From: Oscheius onirici
Taxonomy: Eukaryota; Nematoda; Chromadorea; Rhabditida; Rhabditidae
DNA: 64,000 bases
Reading direction: 5' to 3'
NCBI GenBank assembly: GCA_932521025.1
Contig: OW051469.1
Span: 8,568,398 to 8,632,397 of the forward strand
The first letter of the stretch is position 1, and each line of letters starts with the position of its first letter. This document shows, piece by piece, positions 12,674 to 23,275 of the stretch. Made by a program: the position numbers and the translations under genes. The notes below the pieces were generated by a model. The model saw only the letters and a program-made list of their open reading frames with translations. It did no database searches and was not told where the DNA came from.

Positions 12674-13287
12674 ACTTTTAATTTATCCTGTACTTTCAAT
12701 CTAGTCTGTTACCGAGTGAGAAAGACTCTTTAAACCGATACAGAGATAATTATGGGTAAAACTTCTTGATCCCAAAAAATGCTGCATAATTTGTTCTCCA
12801 ATAAATTCTCGGAAAGCTTTATAAGTGATTCTCGGAATTTCTTTATAAGTGATTCTCGGAAAAAGCTTTATAAGTGATTCTCGGAAAAAGAAGATTCTCG
12901 GAGGAGACAGTGTCGCTTTCTCCCAGCATCTTTTTGTGTGCCCGAGAGGCAGTTTCTGAGTTGTAAAAAAGGTGTTTGTACTCTTGTTTTTTTTATCAGG
13001 TTTTTGACCTAACTGTTGAGGTTTGGGTCGGGTCAGCTTACGCCTTATTCGGTCAGTCAGACCATCGTTCTTTGTCCTCTTTTGGCCTCCAGTTTCTTTC
13101 CGTCACCTCGACTCAGAGCCCTTGGGTCTGGCATCTGTGAACCTAGGAGGGGCTTTGCTGGAATTAGACAGCCCCCCTTATCAGTCTATAGTTTCTGTTG
13201 GATTCTGGACACGTGAGAATGTCCAGTACTCTGCTATAAACAGCTTGTCGAGTCCTTCCTCCTTCCACCCTTATCTATACAATTTTA
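12674..13287. other. Convergent 3' intergenic region with short tandem repeat
   Basis: Lies between the 3' ends of the USP gene (+) and the transporter (-). An AATAAA near 12800 could serve as the USP poly(A) signal. Around 12806-12905 a unit close to TTTATAAGTGATTCTCGGAA occurs about three times in tandem, followed by a partial copy. Nothing else is recognisable. Confidence 0.6.
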
Positions 13288-16200
13288 TCACGTCTTCTGA
13301 TCACAGTTTGCATCTTGTTCTGACGGATCTGTGATGCTGTCCGTCATCTGTACTTCTTCCAAAGTGGCCATTTTCGTCTCTACCAGAAAGAAGTACGAAA
13401 TCAGTAGACTTACAGTACCCATAGCCATAACCGTAAAGTAGACGGCCGGAGGCCATTGTGTGTTAAGAAAATTGAGCTAAAGAATGCGGCTGATGAAACT
13501 TCTGACTCGACTTACCACCGGCGCAATCAAGGCACCGATTCTGGCCACAAGAGAACAACTACCCGTTGCACTGGACCTACATGAGGTTTCCATGCTCTCT
13601 ATGGCACACAAGTAACAGGCATCCCACGTATACTCGATGAACATGGTTCCTATTAGATTGATGATGAGGGAAAAGACACCCTGGAATTTTTTGTGTTTAT
13701 TTTTGAACGAAAATACCTGATATCCCTGGACTGTTAAAATGGTCAGGATGAGGAAGCATAAAATTATGACCAACTGGGCGCCTTGATGAAGATGACGTCG
13801 ATTGAATCCGGGGAAGGTGGAGTCGACGAAGAGAAGAATCTGAACCTGTCTCTGTTCGGGAATAGAAAGTTAAAAAAAAGGTTGAGATCGGATTACTGTA
13901 ACCTTAAAGAATTGATTACTGTAATTTTCGACCCTATCCTAAACTTGGTTAACGGATAATTGAAGTCCGGGCGCAAATGCCTGTTCTTGTAGTTTTGGTC
14001 AAATTTTAGGATAAGCACCAATATTACAGTAGTCCTGCTATTTTTTAAAGCTATAGTAGACCAGCCAACTCTTATCCTAAAATTTGACGAACCGACTTGA
14101 TCTAATGCCCAAAACTTCAAAAGCAAACTACTCTTACCGAAATATAATGTAACAAAAATCTTACCATCTTAGAAGCAACTATCAATAGACCGAACAGAGC
14201 CTGGTTGACGTACAGATCACCACTGAGGTTGCTGGAATTGAAGTCAATGGCATAACCAGTCAGACATGTGGTGAACCACATTGTCCAGAGAACCAGTAGT
14301 CTTTTTAATAGTCCTCTTGTTCGGATCACTTGACAGAACGTCTGAAATTGATCTCTCCGAATAGTTCAGTAAATTCAAACCTTTACTTTGCCAGTCTTCT
14401 TGTGCTCTATTGGAAAATATTGAATTCCACTGATTCTTGCGATGTATTTTTCTGATTTTTCTCTAGTTTCGACTTTTCCCTGAAATCATTTGGATTTTCT
14501 ATGATGAGTCCTCAGTCCCTCTGTCCCTCTTTCTCTCTCGCTTCCTCACCTTGCTATGCAACCAAGTAGGACTTTCCGGGAAGAAGATTACAATAATCAA
14601 AAGAGCCGGTACTGTAGCCAGGGCACAGACCATTGAGGCTGTTCTCCAGTCCGGGAAAAAGTAACATATTGCCGTGATCATGAGTCTGGCAACACCCTGG
14701 AAATCAGGAACTCGATGAGTTTAAAAAATGAAACTCACACAATTGACCACAGCCCGAAGGATTATCCGCTGCTTGGGAAGGATCATCTCCATTGAGTAGG
14801 TTATCACGACTACTGAACTACCGCCTATACAAAGACCCATAATAAATCGGATGAGGAGCAGGATTGGTAATGATGGAGCGAGACCTAAAGAGCTGGATTT
14901 TGGAAATTTTGAGAAAAAAGCATGCCTGTGGCAAAGTTCATGACGATTCCAATTGTTAGAGTTAAAATAGCGATGGGTCTTCTACCGAAGAAATCAGACA
15001 AGGTTCCGAAGAGAAAAGTTCCTGTAATTCGTAGATTGTTTGACAGTAACAGGATCAGAGTAAAACTTTCTCAGTCAGGCCAAGCTACTCGGTGCAGATC
15101 TGTTTGAATGTTTGTCGGTCTCTGTCTCTACAAACTCATAATTCGTGGTCAGACCATTCCGATTCTGTACGAGGAAATCGATCCTGATCTTGATGAATGG
15201 TTGTGAGACTCTGTCTCTACAGCTTTGTCAGATTTTTCTAGTTCTCTCACACTGTCTCTGCTCCTGCTACTCTGTCAGTGCCATCCCCTTCCCATGACTC
15301 TGTAGAACAAACGCTACAGTAATCTGAGCTATCCTCCCAAAAATTATCCTCAGCTTGCTCTTATCCTAAAATTGAACCGTTCGAACTGCGCTTTTTCCAA
15401 AGGGGGACCTGTCCTCTCATTCAGTTATTTGCTAGATTTGTTACCAGCTCTTTAAAAAATATTTTTGAAGTTTATATTTTTTTCCTATCCCTCTCGTTGT
15501 TTCTTTGTCCTGTCTCCCAGTCTCTGCAGAAAAGAATATCAGTGAACTCTGCACAAGCTCCCCTTGTCAAAGTCCATAGACCCAGCACCCTTTTCTCCCT
15601 TCTATTATCAGTTGTAGCTTATGGGATTAAAGACATTTAACATTGCACAGATGTAAATAACACGCGTCATTTTGTGTCAAAAAAAACTTGCCTAGCAAGA
15701 CGCCACCGAATTGGGCCTGAGAGAACAAAGATCCGTAGTAGGCTTGATGGCCGCAGATGAAGTCATACCTGAACTTTTTTACCTCTATTTTTCTGATAGA
15801 AGAGCATATTTTGTAGCTTTTCTAAGTTTTGCAAAATTGTAGTTTTTGATGCGAAAGTTTCTACAAATTTCTAGAGCATGAAGAAATCGAACAATTGGTC
15901 GTTGAACCGGAAACGAAAGAGTTTAAGAACTCTTGCCGAAATTTCAAAGCTATTTAAATTCACCTTTTTTAGTTTTTATGTGTTCTACAAAGTTATAGCT
16001 TTAACTTTTCGACAACTTTCCAGAACGTGAGAAATCTTGAAAATTTGTTTTTCGACCCGGTACACAAAATTCGGGCCAGTTTCCCATATAGGTTAAAATA
16101 TTTTCGTTCTCTCTAGAAATTTCGCTTTTTCTTAATCAGTTATGTCTAGCCAATGGCGTCAGAAAAGTCTATTCCTATTCAAGAAAAAGGGTAATTACTC

Positions 16201-16542
16201 GAGAGCAGTTGATCTGAACGTCGCTTCAACAAAGGTGACGTTTCCGCCGCATCGCTCATACTCGGCGCAGCTTTTGCCAATGGGGCCGTCGCCTGGAAAA
16301 ACTTTGATTTTTATAAAAAGGAGTATGTCCTTACCGCACTGCCATTGAGGGACATAATTGGAAAATATAGGAAAAATGAGCTGGTTGATGAAGAAGACGG
16401 TGAACTGCCAGGCGAAAAGGACGAGGATGTGAAATCGGGAGAGATTGTAGAACATTTTTGAGGAGGCAGCGCGGCTGACCGCTTCACGGAAGAGTGGAAA
16501 TTCTTGGAACGACGCCGAGTTGAATGAGATCAAAAAGATCAA
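13288..16542 (-). CDS. SLC22/MFS-type organic solute transporter
   Basis: Major facilitator with about twelve membrane segments, probably moving small organic ions across the plasma membrane. Eleven exons (16542-16335, 16292-16199, 15768-15692, 15021-14926, 14884-14739, 14696-14550, 14479-14381, 14341-14165, 13845-13717, 13680-13516, 13476-13288) give 508 residues in frame. An extracellular loop after TM1 carries Cys residues in CAEYERCGGN. The MFS signature after TM2 reads LSDFFGRRP, and the domain linker carries FFPESPTWL. The C-terminal tail after the last helix is acidic. Two introns start with GC instead of GT (15691 and 14925 on the minus strand). An earlier ATG at 16542 was preferred over 16455 because the extra residues look protein-like. 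Substrate unknown. Confidence 0.85.
15825..16028. repeat. Hairpin-family copies in transporter intron
   Basis: A clear copy at 15979-16028 (TGTTCTACAAAG...CAACTTTCCAGAACG) and a weaker one at 15825-15880. Both belong to the dispersed ~50-bp inverted-repeat family described in the findings. Confidence 0.55.
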
Positions 16543-17506
16543 AAAAAGTCTTGTCTAGGAGTGCTATCAAGAAGAAGAAGAAGGCTCGTCCAAAATCATG
16601 CTATGTTTGAAGGCTGATAGCTGGAGGAGGGCAGGGAGAAAACAAACCCGGAAGTACAAAGGAAGTCGACTGAAGGGAGGGGAAGAGTGCAATGAAATAA
16701 TTTCTAGACTAATGAGCGGCTTAGGAATGAGTCAGACATGATCTCGAGATCTTGAAATTACGCGAAAATGGGGAGGTATGTTGCTCAAAGTTCAAGTCTT
16801 ATCAGGCAGTGGACGGCCAAAGAGAAATTTTTGTAATGGGAATGCTCTGGAATATGAGGGAAAGGGGCAGAGGGACAGAGAGATAGTAGTTCAAACTCCA
16901 GTATCCCGTCAAATGAAGCTAGTTTACTCAATGGATCTTCCTCCGTGCGTGTAACTGCATTCCTTTTGTTTGAATAAACAGCCAAAGTGAGAACTTCGAA
17001 CTTCTGAACTAGGCATCAAAAACGGACGGTGGGAAAGAGGCAGATGTCTAAAATGTATTTTCTAAATAAACTCGGTGGAGTGTCTGGCGCGATTGTCCGC
17101 CGCATCATGGTGACTGATGTCTCATTTAGAGGGTGATTCCATTACAAATTGGGAAAATTTCCGATCTTCGGCGTTCACTTCGGATGCGGGAGAACAGACG
17201 ATTCTGGAGCCAATTCATCATTGAGACGACAGTAGCTGTATATATTTTTGTGTCAATAATCCATTTGATCCTCCTTGTTAGCCCAAAAAAACAGTCTGAA
17301 AAATGATCGATTTTGTTATCCATCCAGATTTCCTACATTTCCTAGACATGGTTCCATTTTTGACTCTTATGCGGCGATATCACAAAAGGAGGAGTTCCAG
17401 GGCTTTGTCTCTATGTTTCTTTTCCACATCTGATCAAGTGTCCATATTACACTGACCACTCGTCCAAAAGACACTATCGCTGTTCGCTACTCCTGGACGA
17501 CTAACC
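16543..17506. other. Divergent intergenic region between transporter genes
   Basis: 964 bp between two divergent transporter start codons. It contains TGAGTCA near 16727 and CGATATCACAAAAGGA at 17375-17390. No further gene is seen. Confidence 0.5.
17375..17390 (+). promoter_or_regulatory. 16-nt motif shared by both tandem transporter genes
   Basis: CGATATCACAAAAGGA occurs 117 nt before the ATG of the first tandem transporter and again at 20067-20082, upstream of the second. Identity over 16 nt in otherwise diverged flanks suggests a retained promoter element or a remnant of the duplication. Confidence 0.45.
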
Positions 17507-19261
17507 ATGCGGCCCGATCGAGATGTCCCATTAGAATCTCCATCAAAGGAACAAAAACTTCCTCTTGATGAAATTTTGGAAGATGCTATTGGTAGTTTTG
17601 GAAGGTTTGTTTTGTACGTTAAATTAAATTTCCTTTAGATACCAAATGTTAGTTGTGACACTAGTCTTTGCCCCAATTCTCTGTGTGGCCATGCAAGTAA
17701 TGAACTGGACCTTTGTGGCTTCTGATCAGATTTATGCCGGAAATTCTTCAATTTTGGCACAAGTTAGTCACTTTTTCTGTATAAAAATTCCATTACAGTG
17801 GCGAATTCCGCCAGAAAATCGGCCTCAAGTCAAGGCAACAGTCCAGTCCTTCTATTTCACTGGTCAAGTTGTGGGTTCATACGTGACTGGAATCATGGGG
17901 GATAAGTAAGCCAAAACTGAGCTTCTTTAATGAGATTTGAGATATGGGAGAAAGTGGACAATGTACGTGACTCTCTTCATTCAATCCACTTGTGGACTTC
18001 TTCTGTCAGTCGCTCCTAGCTGGTGGAGCTTCTCTGTTTTGAAGTGAGTCTCTCTGTCTCTCAGTCTCTCTTCCGTCTCAGATTCGTAACAGGCTTTGCC
18101 CAGCCTGGTCTCTACGGAATACCTGTACTCTACGGGCTCGAGATTTTCGGAAAAGCTCACAGACGACTCTGCGCGCTAGCCTTGAACGTCTTCTACGCTA
18201 CTGGAATGCTATTGATTCCATTGGCAGCCTGGCTCATCCGAGATCAGAGACTCTACCACGCAGCACTGTCTCTTCCGTCCTTCATTTTTATGCTGTACTG
18301 GTGGTAGGGCATTTTCACGCGAGAAGTTTCTCCAGGGCTATTCCAGAAAGTCCTATATGGCTCGTGGCGAAAGGACGTCTGGAAGAGGCAGAAGAAGTTG
18401 TGAAGATGGCGGCAAAAATGAACCGACTACCGATTCCCGAGAATTGGTTAGATTTCAGTATTGAGAAACATCATGTGTACATCAGGCTCTCCAAGTGGAA
18501 CAATGACGATAAAATTAAAGTTTCTTCAGCTAGCTTTCTCGATCTTTTCCGAACGCCAGAAATGAGAAAACGGATCCTCGCCAGCACAGTGATATGGTCA
18601 GTTTTTTGATAGCAAGACTGAGAGAAACTTCCAGGCCAACAATCAGCATGCTCTACTTTGGTCTGACAATGAAATCTGACCTTAACGGAGGCTCCATATA
18701 CGTCAGTTTTATTCTGAGCTGTGTCATGGAGCTGCCGGGAGTTGCTTTGACTTATCTTCTGATCAATGTCATTGGCAGAAAGAAGCTCATCTCTGTTTCG
18801 TTCTTTCTCTGCGGAGTCTTTCTGCTTCTGAACTGGGCATTGTTCTCAGTAGGTGAGATTTGACAGAGAGGCAAAAACACCCTGTTTTAGCGCCAACCTT
18901 TGTTCTGCTCCTTTTCGTCCTGGTTTGCAAAATTGGGGCGACTTGCGTCGACGATGCCAGCTATACCCATCTTCCCGAAATGATGCCAACTCTTCTGCGA
19001 ACAACTGCCCTCGGTTACTGTGGTTCCATGTCACGACTCGGTGCCATCTTCGCTTCTTACGTTGCCTATTGGCTGGTAGGACTCGATTTTAGTTCCTACA
19101 TTATATCTTTTCAGGTGGATTCTTACGGGATCGGGGTGCTGATCCTTCCGTTCGGTGTCTTTTCTTTCGCTTCCGCTGCACTGACGCAGTTCTGTCTGCC
19201 AGAAACACATGGAACGACAATGCCGGAAACTGTTGAACAAGTTGAGAGGAGTTGCAAGTGA
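17507..19261 (+). CDS. SLC22/MFS-type transporter, tandem copy 1
   Basis: Nine exons (17507-17604, 17639-17762, 17799-17905, 17942-18043, 18082-18303, 18336-18596, 18635-18852, 18891-19075, 19115-19261) encode 487 residues with consistent phases. The cytosolic N-terminus is followed by TM1 starting at YQMLVVTLVFAP. The MFS signature is GDKYGRKW, the sixth-helix linker has AIPESPIWL, and the C-terminal half carries PTLLRTTALGYCGS, a motif conserved with its neighbour. It ends in a short charged tail. The Cys-rich loop after TM1, present in the minus-strand transporter, is missing. It and the next gene are tandem paralogues with seven exons of identical or near-identical length. Substrate cannot be told from sequence. 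Confidence 0.88.
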
Positions 19262-20446
19262 TCTAGGGAATTTACAACAGACATGTCTTGAAATGAAAAT
19301 TTTATTATTTTCTTATCCCATGGACTCCTGTTGTTCCAATTGCTGGAAGTCCTGAAGAACTCTCCGATCGCTCTTCCTTTTTGAAGTACTCAATGTAATC
19401 TTTCTTCTAGAAATATCTCAACAAAAAATTAAGTAACTTTGCGAAATACAACTTTTGTAAGTTCAAAACCTTTTTGAAAGTTAACTTTTGCCTCAATTAG
19501 TCTTTACGATCATCGTCAGCTGGCTACTCTGCCATTCATGGACAAGGATACGGTTTTCTAGAAGGGTATGACGCAGGTAAGTTCTGGCTTAATTTGTACA
19601 GAAAGAGACAGAGACAGTCCCGCTGACTGGTCCCAGCGTCAACCGGATCGGATCTACCGATTTTGTGACTGTAATTAGTTCATTTTCTCTGGAGAGACAC
19701 CGACAGAGACACCGTGTCGAGCTCGAAGGTAACCTCTGGATCGAAGAAGATCCATGTGACTTACGTATAATCGAATGAGAGCCAAAAACGTGTCGGTTGC
19801 TGGCGGAACGCTCCTTTTACCGGATCCGACTTGTGTCACTGACCATCGACCAAGTACAGTGACCCTTCCTTGGACTATGGCATCGATTTAGGCGCACTCC
19901 GTCATTCTTGAGGGACCTTTCTTTTTAGGTGGTCCCTCATTGTTCAGTTGATAAATATCAACAGTTCTTGCGAACCAGCACCAATCTTGAAAAATGGTCC
20001 GAGATGAGCCTTCGAACTCAGATTTTCTACACATCTGACCAATTGTTTCAAACGATTCTTACACATCGATATCACAAAAGGACGACTGGTTTACTATGAC
20101 TTCCTGCAATTTCCGTTTAAAAGCAAACGGTTCTCTTTTCGTTGCTTCTTTTTCTAGGAGTCAGTCTCTCTGTCTCTCAATTTCTCTGTCTCTCAGTCTC
20201 ACTCTGTTTCTCTGTCCCCCTGTCTCTCAGTCTCCCTCTCTCACTTTCTGCCTATTTCCCAATCTCACGCTGACTTCTGGTCAGCCAATTGGTAGCAGAT
20301 TCGATCCTTCATCACGGGTTGGGTCGGTGTCAAGGCTCGCACCTTTTACAACATCCCCTGTCAGTTTCATGGTCATAGCTATTATTCTTAAACGTTTAAC
20401 GACCCATTGTTTTGCTATTCTTTAGTTGATAAATTTCAGACAAACA
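19262..20446. other. Intergenic region between tandem transporters
   Basis: Contains a CTGTCTCT-rich tract at about 20158-20250 and the 16-nt shared motif at 20067-20082. A TTTCAG at 20434-20439 lies 7 nt before the next ATG and is a likely trans-splice acceptor. No additional gene is seen. Confidence 0.5.
20067..20082 (+). promoter_or_regulatory. Second copy of shared transporter upstream motif
   Basis: Identical to 17375-17390 (CGATATCACAAAAGGA), here 365 nt before the ATG of tandem copy 2. Confidence 0.45.
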
Positions 20447-22536
20447 ATGGGAGCAAATCTCCCCAGTGTCTCTTCCGAACAGGCCATCATAAGTTCAGAC
20501 ACGGAATCCTTGGGTTCTGAAAAACTGCCCGTCGATGAGGTCCTAGAACGAACTTTTGGCAGTTTTGGCAAGTAAGAGCCTTAAAAAAGTTGCTAAAGTT
20601 AAAAAATTTCTTTAGGTTCCAATGCATAGTGCTATTCGTCGTCACTGCTCCGATCATGTGCGTTGCCCTTCAAGGCATGAATTGGATTTTTGTGGCTTCC
20701 GAGGAGATTTTTCCCGGGAACGCCTCTGTTTTCGTACAGGTAGCATTTTTTTTTCAAATAATTGAAAAGATTATTACAGTGGCAAATCGAGCCCAAAGAT
20801 CGTCCCTACATCAAGGCTACTGTCCAGTCATGCTATTTCTTGGGACAAGTTGTAGGATGCTACGTTACGGGAATCATGGGGGATCGGTAGTCGAGCCAAA
20901 AGAGAGTGTAATAAATCAAATTTTAGGTACGGTAGAATCTTCGCAATGTACTTCTCTCTTTTTGTACAGGCGGTATGCGCCCTGTTGCCGTCTTTTGCTC
21001 CTAACTGGTGGACTTTTGCCCTTCTCAAGTGAGTTCACAGTTTCTCTATGTCTCTCAGTCTCTCTGTCTCTCTGTCCCTCTGCATCTGATCCATTTTCCA
21101 GACTTGGCACCGGATTCTCCGAAGCCGGTCTCTATGGAATTGCCACCCTCTACGGACTAGAGATTCTCGGCAAAGCTCACAGAAGCCTATGTGTCGTAGC
21201 TGCTACCTTCTTCTATGTTATTGGAATGGTAAGAACTTTTTTTACAGAACAGTCATTTTTAAGATCTGCATTCCCATCGGAGCTTACTACATCAAAGACC
21301 AGCGGATCTACAATGCTGTCCTAGCTTCGCCTTCCTTCATCTTCATGCTCTACTGGTGGTAAGAAATCACCTCTTTTTATATTCGTCCCAGGGCTCTGCC
21401 GGAAAGTCCCCGCTGGCTGATAGCCAAAGGACGAATGGACGATGCTGAGAAGGTAGTAAGGAGAATCGCCAAGATTAATGGGAAAGACGTTCTGAAGGAC
21501 TGGTGAGTTCTGTGAGAAGAATGGGAAGATAGGAATTGCTTAAGGGCTTCAAACATGGACATTGCCGAGAAGACTGAAAAGACTTCGAACGTTGGCATTT
21601 TGGATCTTTTCCGGACGCCGGAGATGAGGAAGAGGATTCTGGTAGCTAGTGTCTATTGGTACGATTCTGACAATATTCGTCTCAAATCTAACTGATTTTT
21701 AAAAGTGAATTTTAGGCCAACCGGAAGCATGCTCTACTACGGCCTCAGCATGAAAGCCGACCTCAATGGTGATTCTCTCTACGTCAGTTTCGCACTGAGC
21801 AGTCTGATTGAAATTCCTGGAGTCACTATTGCGTACTTCATGATGGATGTGATTGGTCGTAGAAGTCTGCAAGCCATCTCATTTCTGGTCTGTGGAATCG
21901 TACTGCTTCTTGACTGGGCTTTTGCCGGAATCGGTAAGAGAATATCAGTAACTCTTCAAAGATTGGTTTCAGCACCTAATTACGTTCTTCTCTCCCTCAT
22001 ACTCACCTGCAAAATCGCCTCAACCTGCATCGCCAGTGTTGGATACACTCAGACTCCAGAAATGATGCCTACTCTTCTAAGGACAACGGCTTTGGGTTAC
22101 TGTAGTGCTGTGGCTCGAGTTGGATCTATTCTCGCTTCGTGCATATCGTTTTGGCTGGTAAGAAGAGATTGATAGACTGGGAAACAGAGGGACAGGTTTC
22201 TTTACCCCCCCCCCCCCCCCCACTTTGATTTTTTGGTGGCGGCGAGGGAAATCTATATCTTATGACTTTTGAATTGGTTTACAAGTTTGGCTTGGAATCA
22301 CTTTTTCACCGGGAGGATGGGTAAAGATACCGCCCGAGACAGGGGGATAGAGAGACAGAACAACAGGTTCTTTAAAAACTCCATTCCAGGTAGATTCCTA
22401 CGGGATGGTGGCTCTGATCCTTCCCTTCAGCATCTGTTCCATTCTCTCTGCCATTCTCACCCAGTTCTTCTTGCCAGAAACTCTCGGCAAACCGATGCCC
22501 GAGACCATCGAAGATGTGGAAAAGAAGGAAAACTGA
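20447..22536 (+). CDS. SLC22/MFS-type transporter, tandem copy 2
   Basis: Eleven exons (20447-20571, 20616-20739, 20780-20886, 20927-21028, 21102-21228, 21264-21358, 21392-21502, 21545-21658, 21716-21933, 21973-22157, 22390-22536) encode 484 residues. Motifs match copy 1: GDRYGRIF after TM2, ALPESPRWL in the linker, PTLLRTTALGYCSA near the C-terminal half, and a tail ending in a KKEN stop. Exons of 124, 107, 102, 218, 185 and 147 nt have the same lengths as in copy 1. Two introns (21229-21263 and 21503-21544) are absent from copy 1, and both end in TTAAG. A TTTCAG lies 7 nt before the ATG. An AATAAA near 22584 is a probable poly(A) signal. Confidence 0.88.
22205..22222. repeat. Poly-C tract in transporter intron
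   Basis: Eighteen consecutive C on the plus strand in the last intron of tandem copy 2. Its exact length may be an assembly estimate. Confidence 0.9.
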
Positions 22537-22909
22537 CTGTCTGTACATAATCATCAACCTACGCGCCACCTTTGTGATTGAGAATAAATTATGCACTAGT
22601 ATCAAATTTTTTTGAAGTTGGGAGTTCCAAAAGTGCTCATTAAAGAGTCAGAGAACGGTTCCCATGGCGAAAGTTTTGACTGTTTGCAAACAGTCGGCGG
22701 CAGCCGGCGGGCGGACAACCGGGAACGGTTTGCGGGTCAACGAGAGGGGGTCTATGTAACGGTGCGCCAATTTGTGTGTTCGACCAGACACCATTTCGAC
22801 CAGACACCATTGCGCTTTTTCAGCCAAAAATTACTTCATTTATAGTTTATTTCCTGTCTAATCTAAACTGTTTTAGTGCTAATAATTAGAACTGTCTCCA
22901 GCAGGGTTG

Positions 22910-23016
22910 GGCGAGCACAAAATTTGAAAATGCTCGCGCTCGCGCTCGTGCTCGCTTGCGAGCACAAAATTTGAAAATGCTCGCGCTCGCGGTGCGAGCA
23001 GAGCTGTGCTCGCGAG
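22910..23016. repeat. GCTCGC-rich repeat with internal duplication
   Basis: The unit GAGCACAAAATTTGAAAATGCTCGCGCTCGC occurs twice, at about 22913 and 22959, and the whole stretch is self-complementary in its GCGAGC/GCTCGC words. It resembles in style the GCGAAT-type repeat at 47286-47575, including a leading TGGGCGA word. Confidence 0.75.
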
Positions 23017-23222
23017 AAACCAGGTCTCCAGGCAGTTATTGTTGGTTTTTTTTCACGAGAAAACTCATAAATTTGAAGCATCATTTAGTGAAGAAAACTT
23101 TAAAAAATTTGGGTCCCATAACGATCTTTTGACTATTTTTCAGTTCATATTTTTATCGGCTCCCTTACTGTTTTAACTTCTTTCCAGTTTTACAGCTCCA
23201 AGCAACCATTTTTTAGCTTTTT

Positions 23223-23275
23223 GATGTTCTGAAAAGTTGTAGAGGAGATTAAAATCTACAACTTTCTAGAACATT
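23223..23275. repeat. Hairpin-family copy
   Basis: GATGTTCTGAAAAGTTGTAG and its partner CTACAACTTTCTAGAACAT form a near-perfect stem around a short AT-rich loop. One of about twelve copies in the window. Confidence 0.75.
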
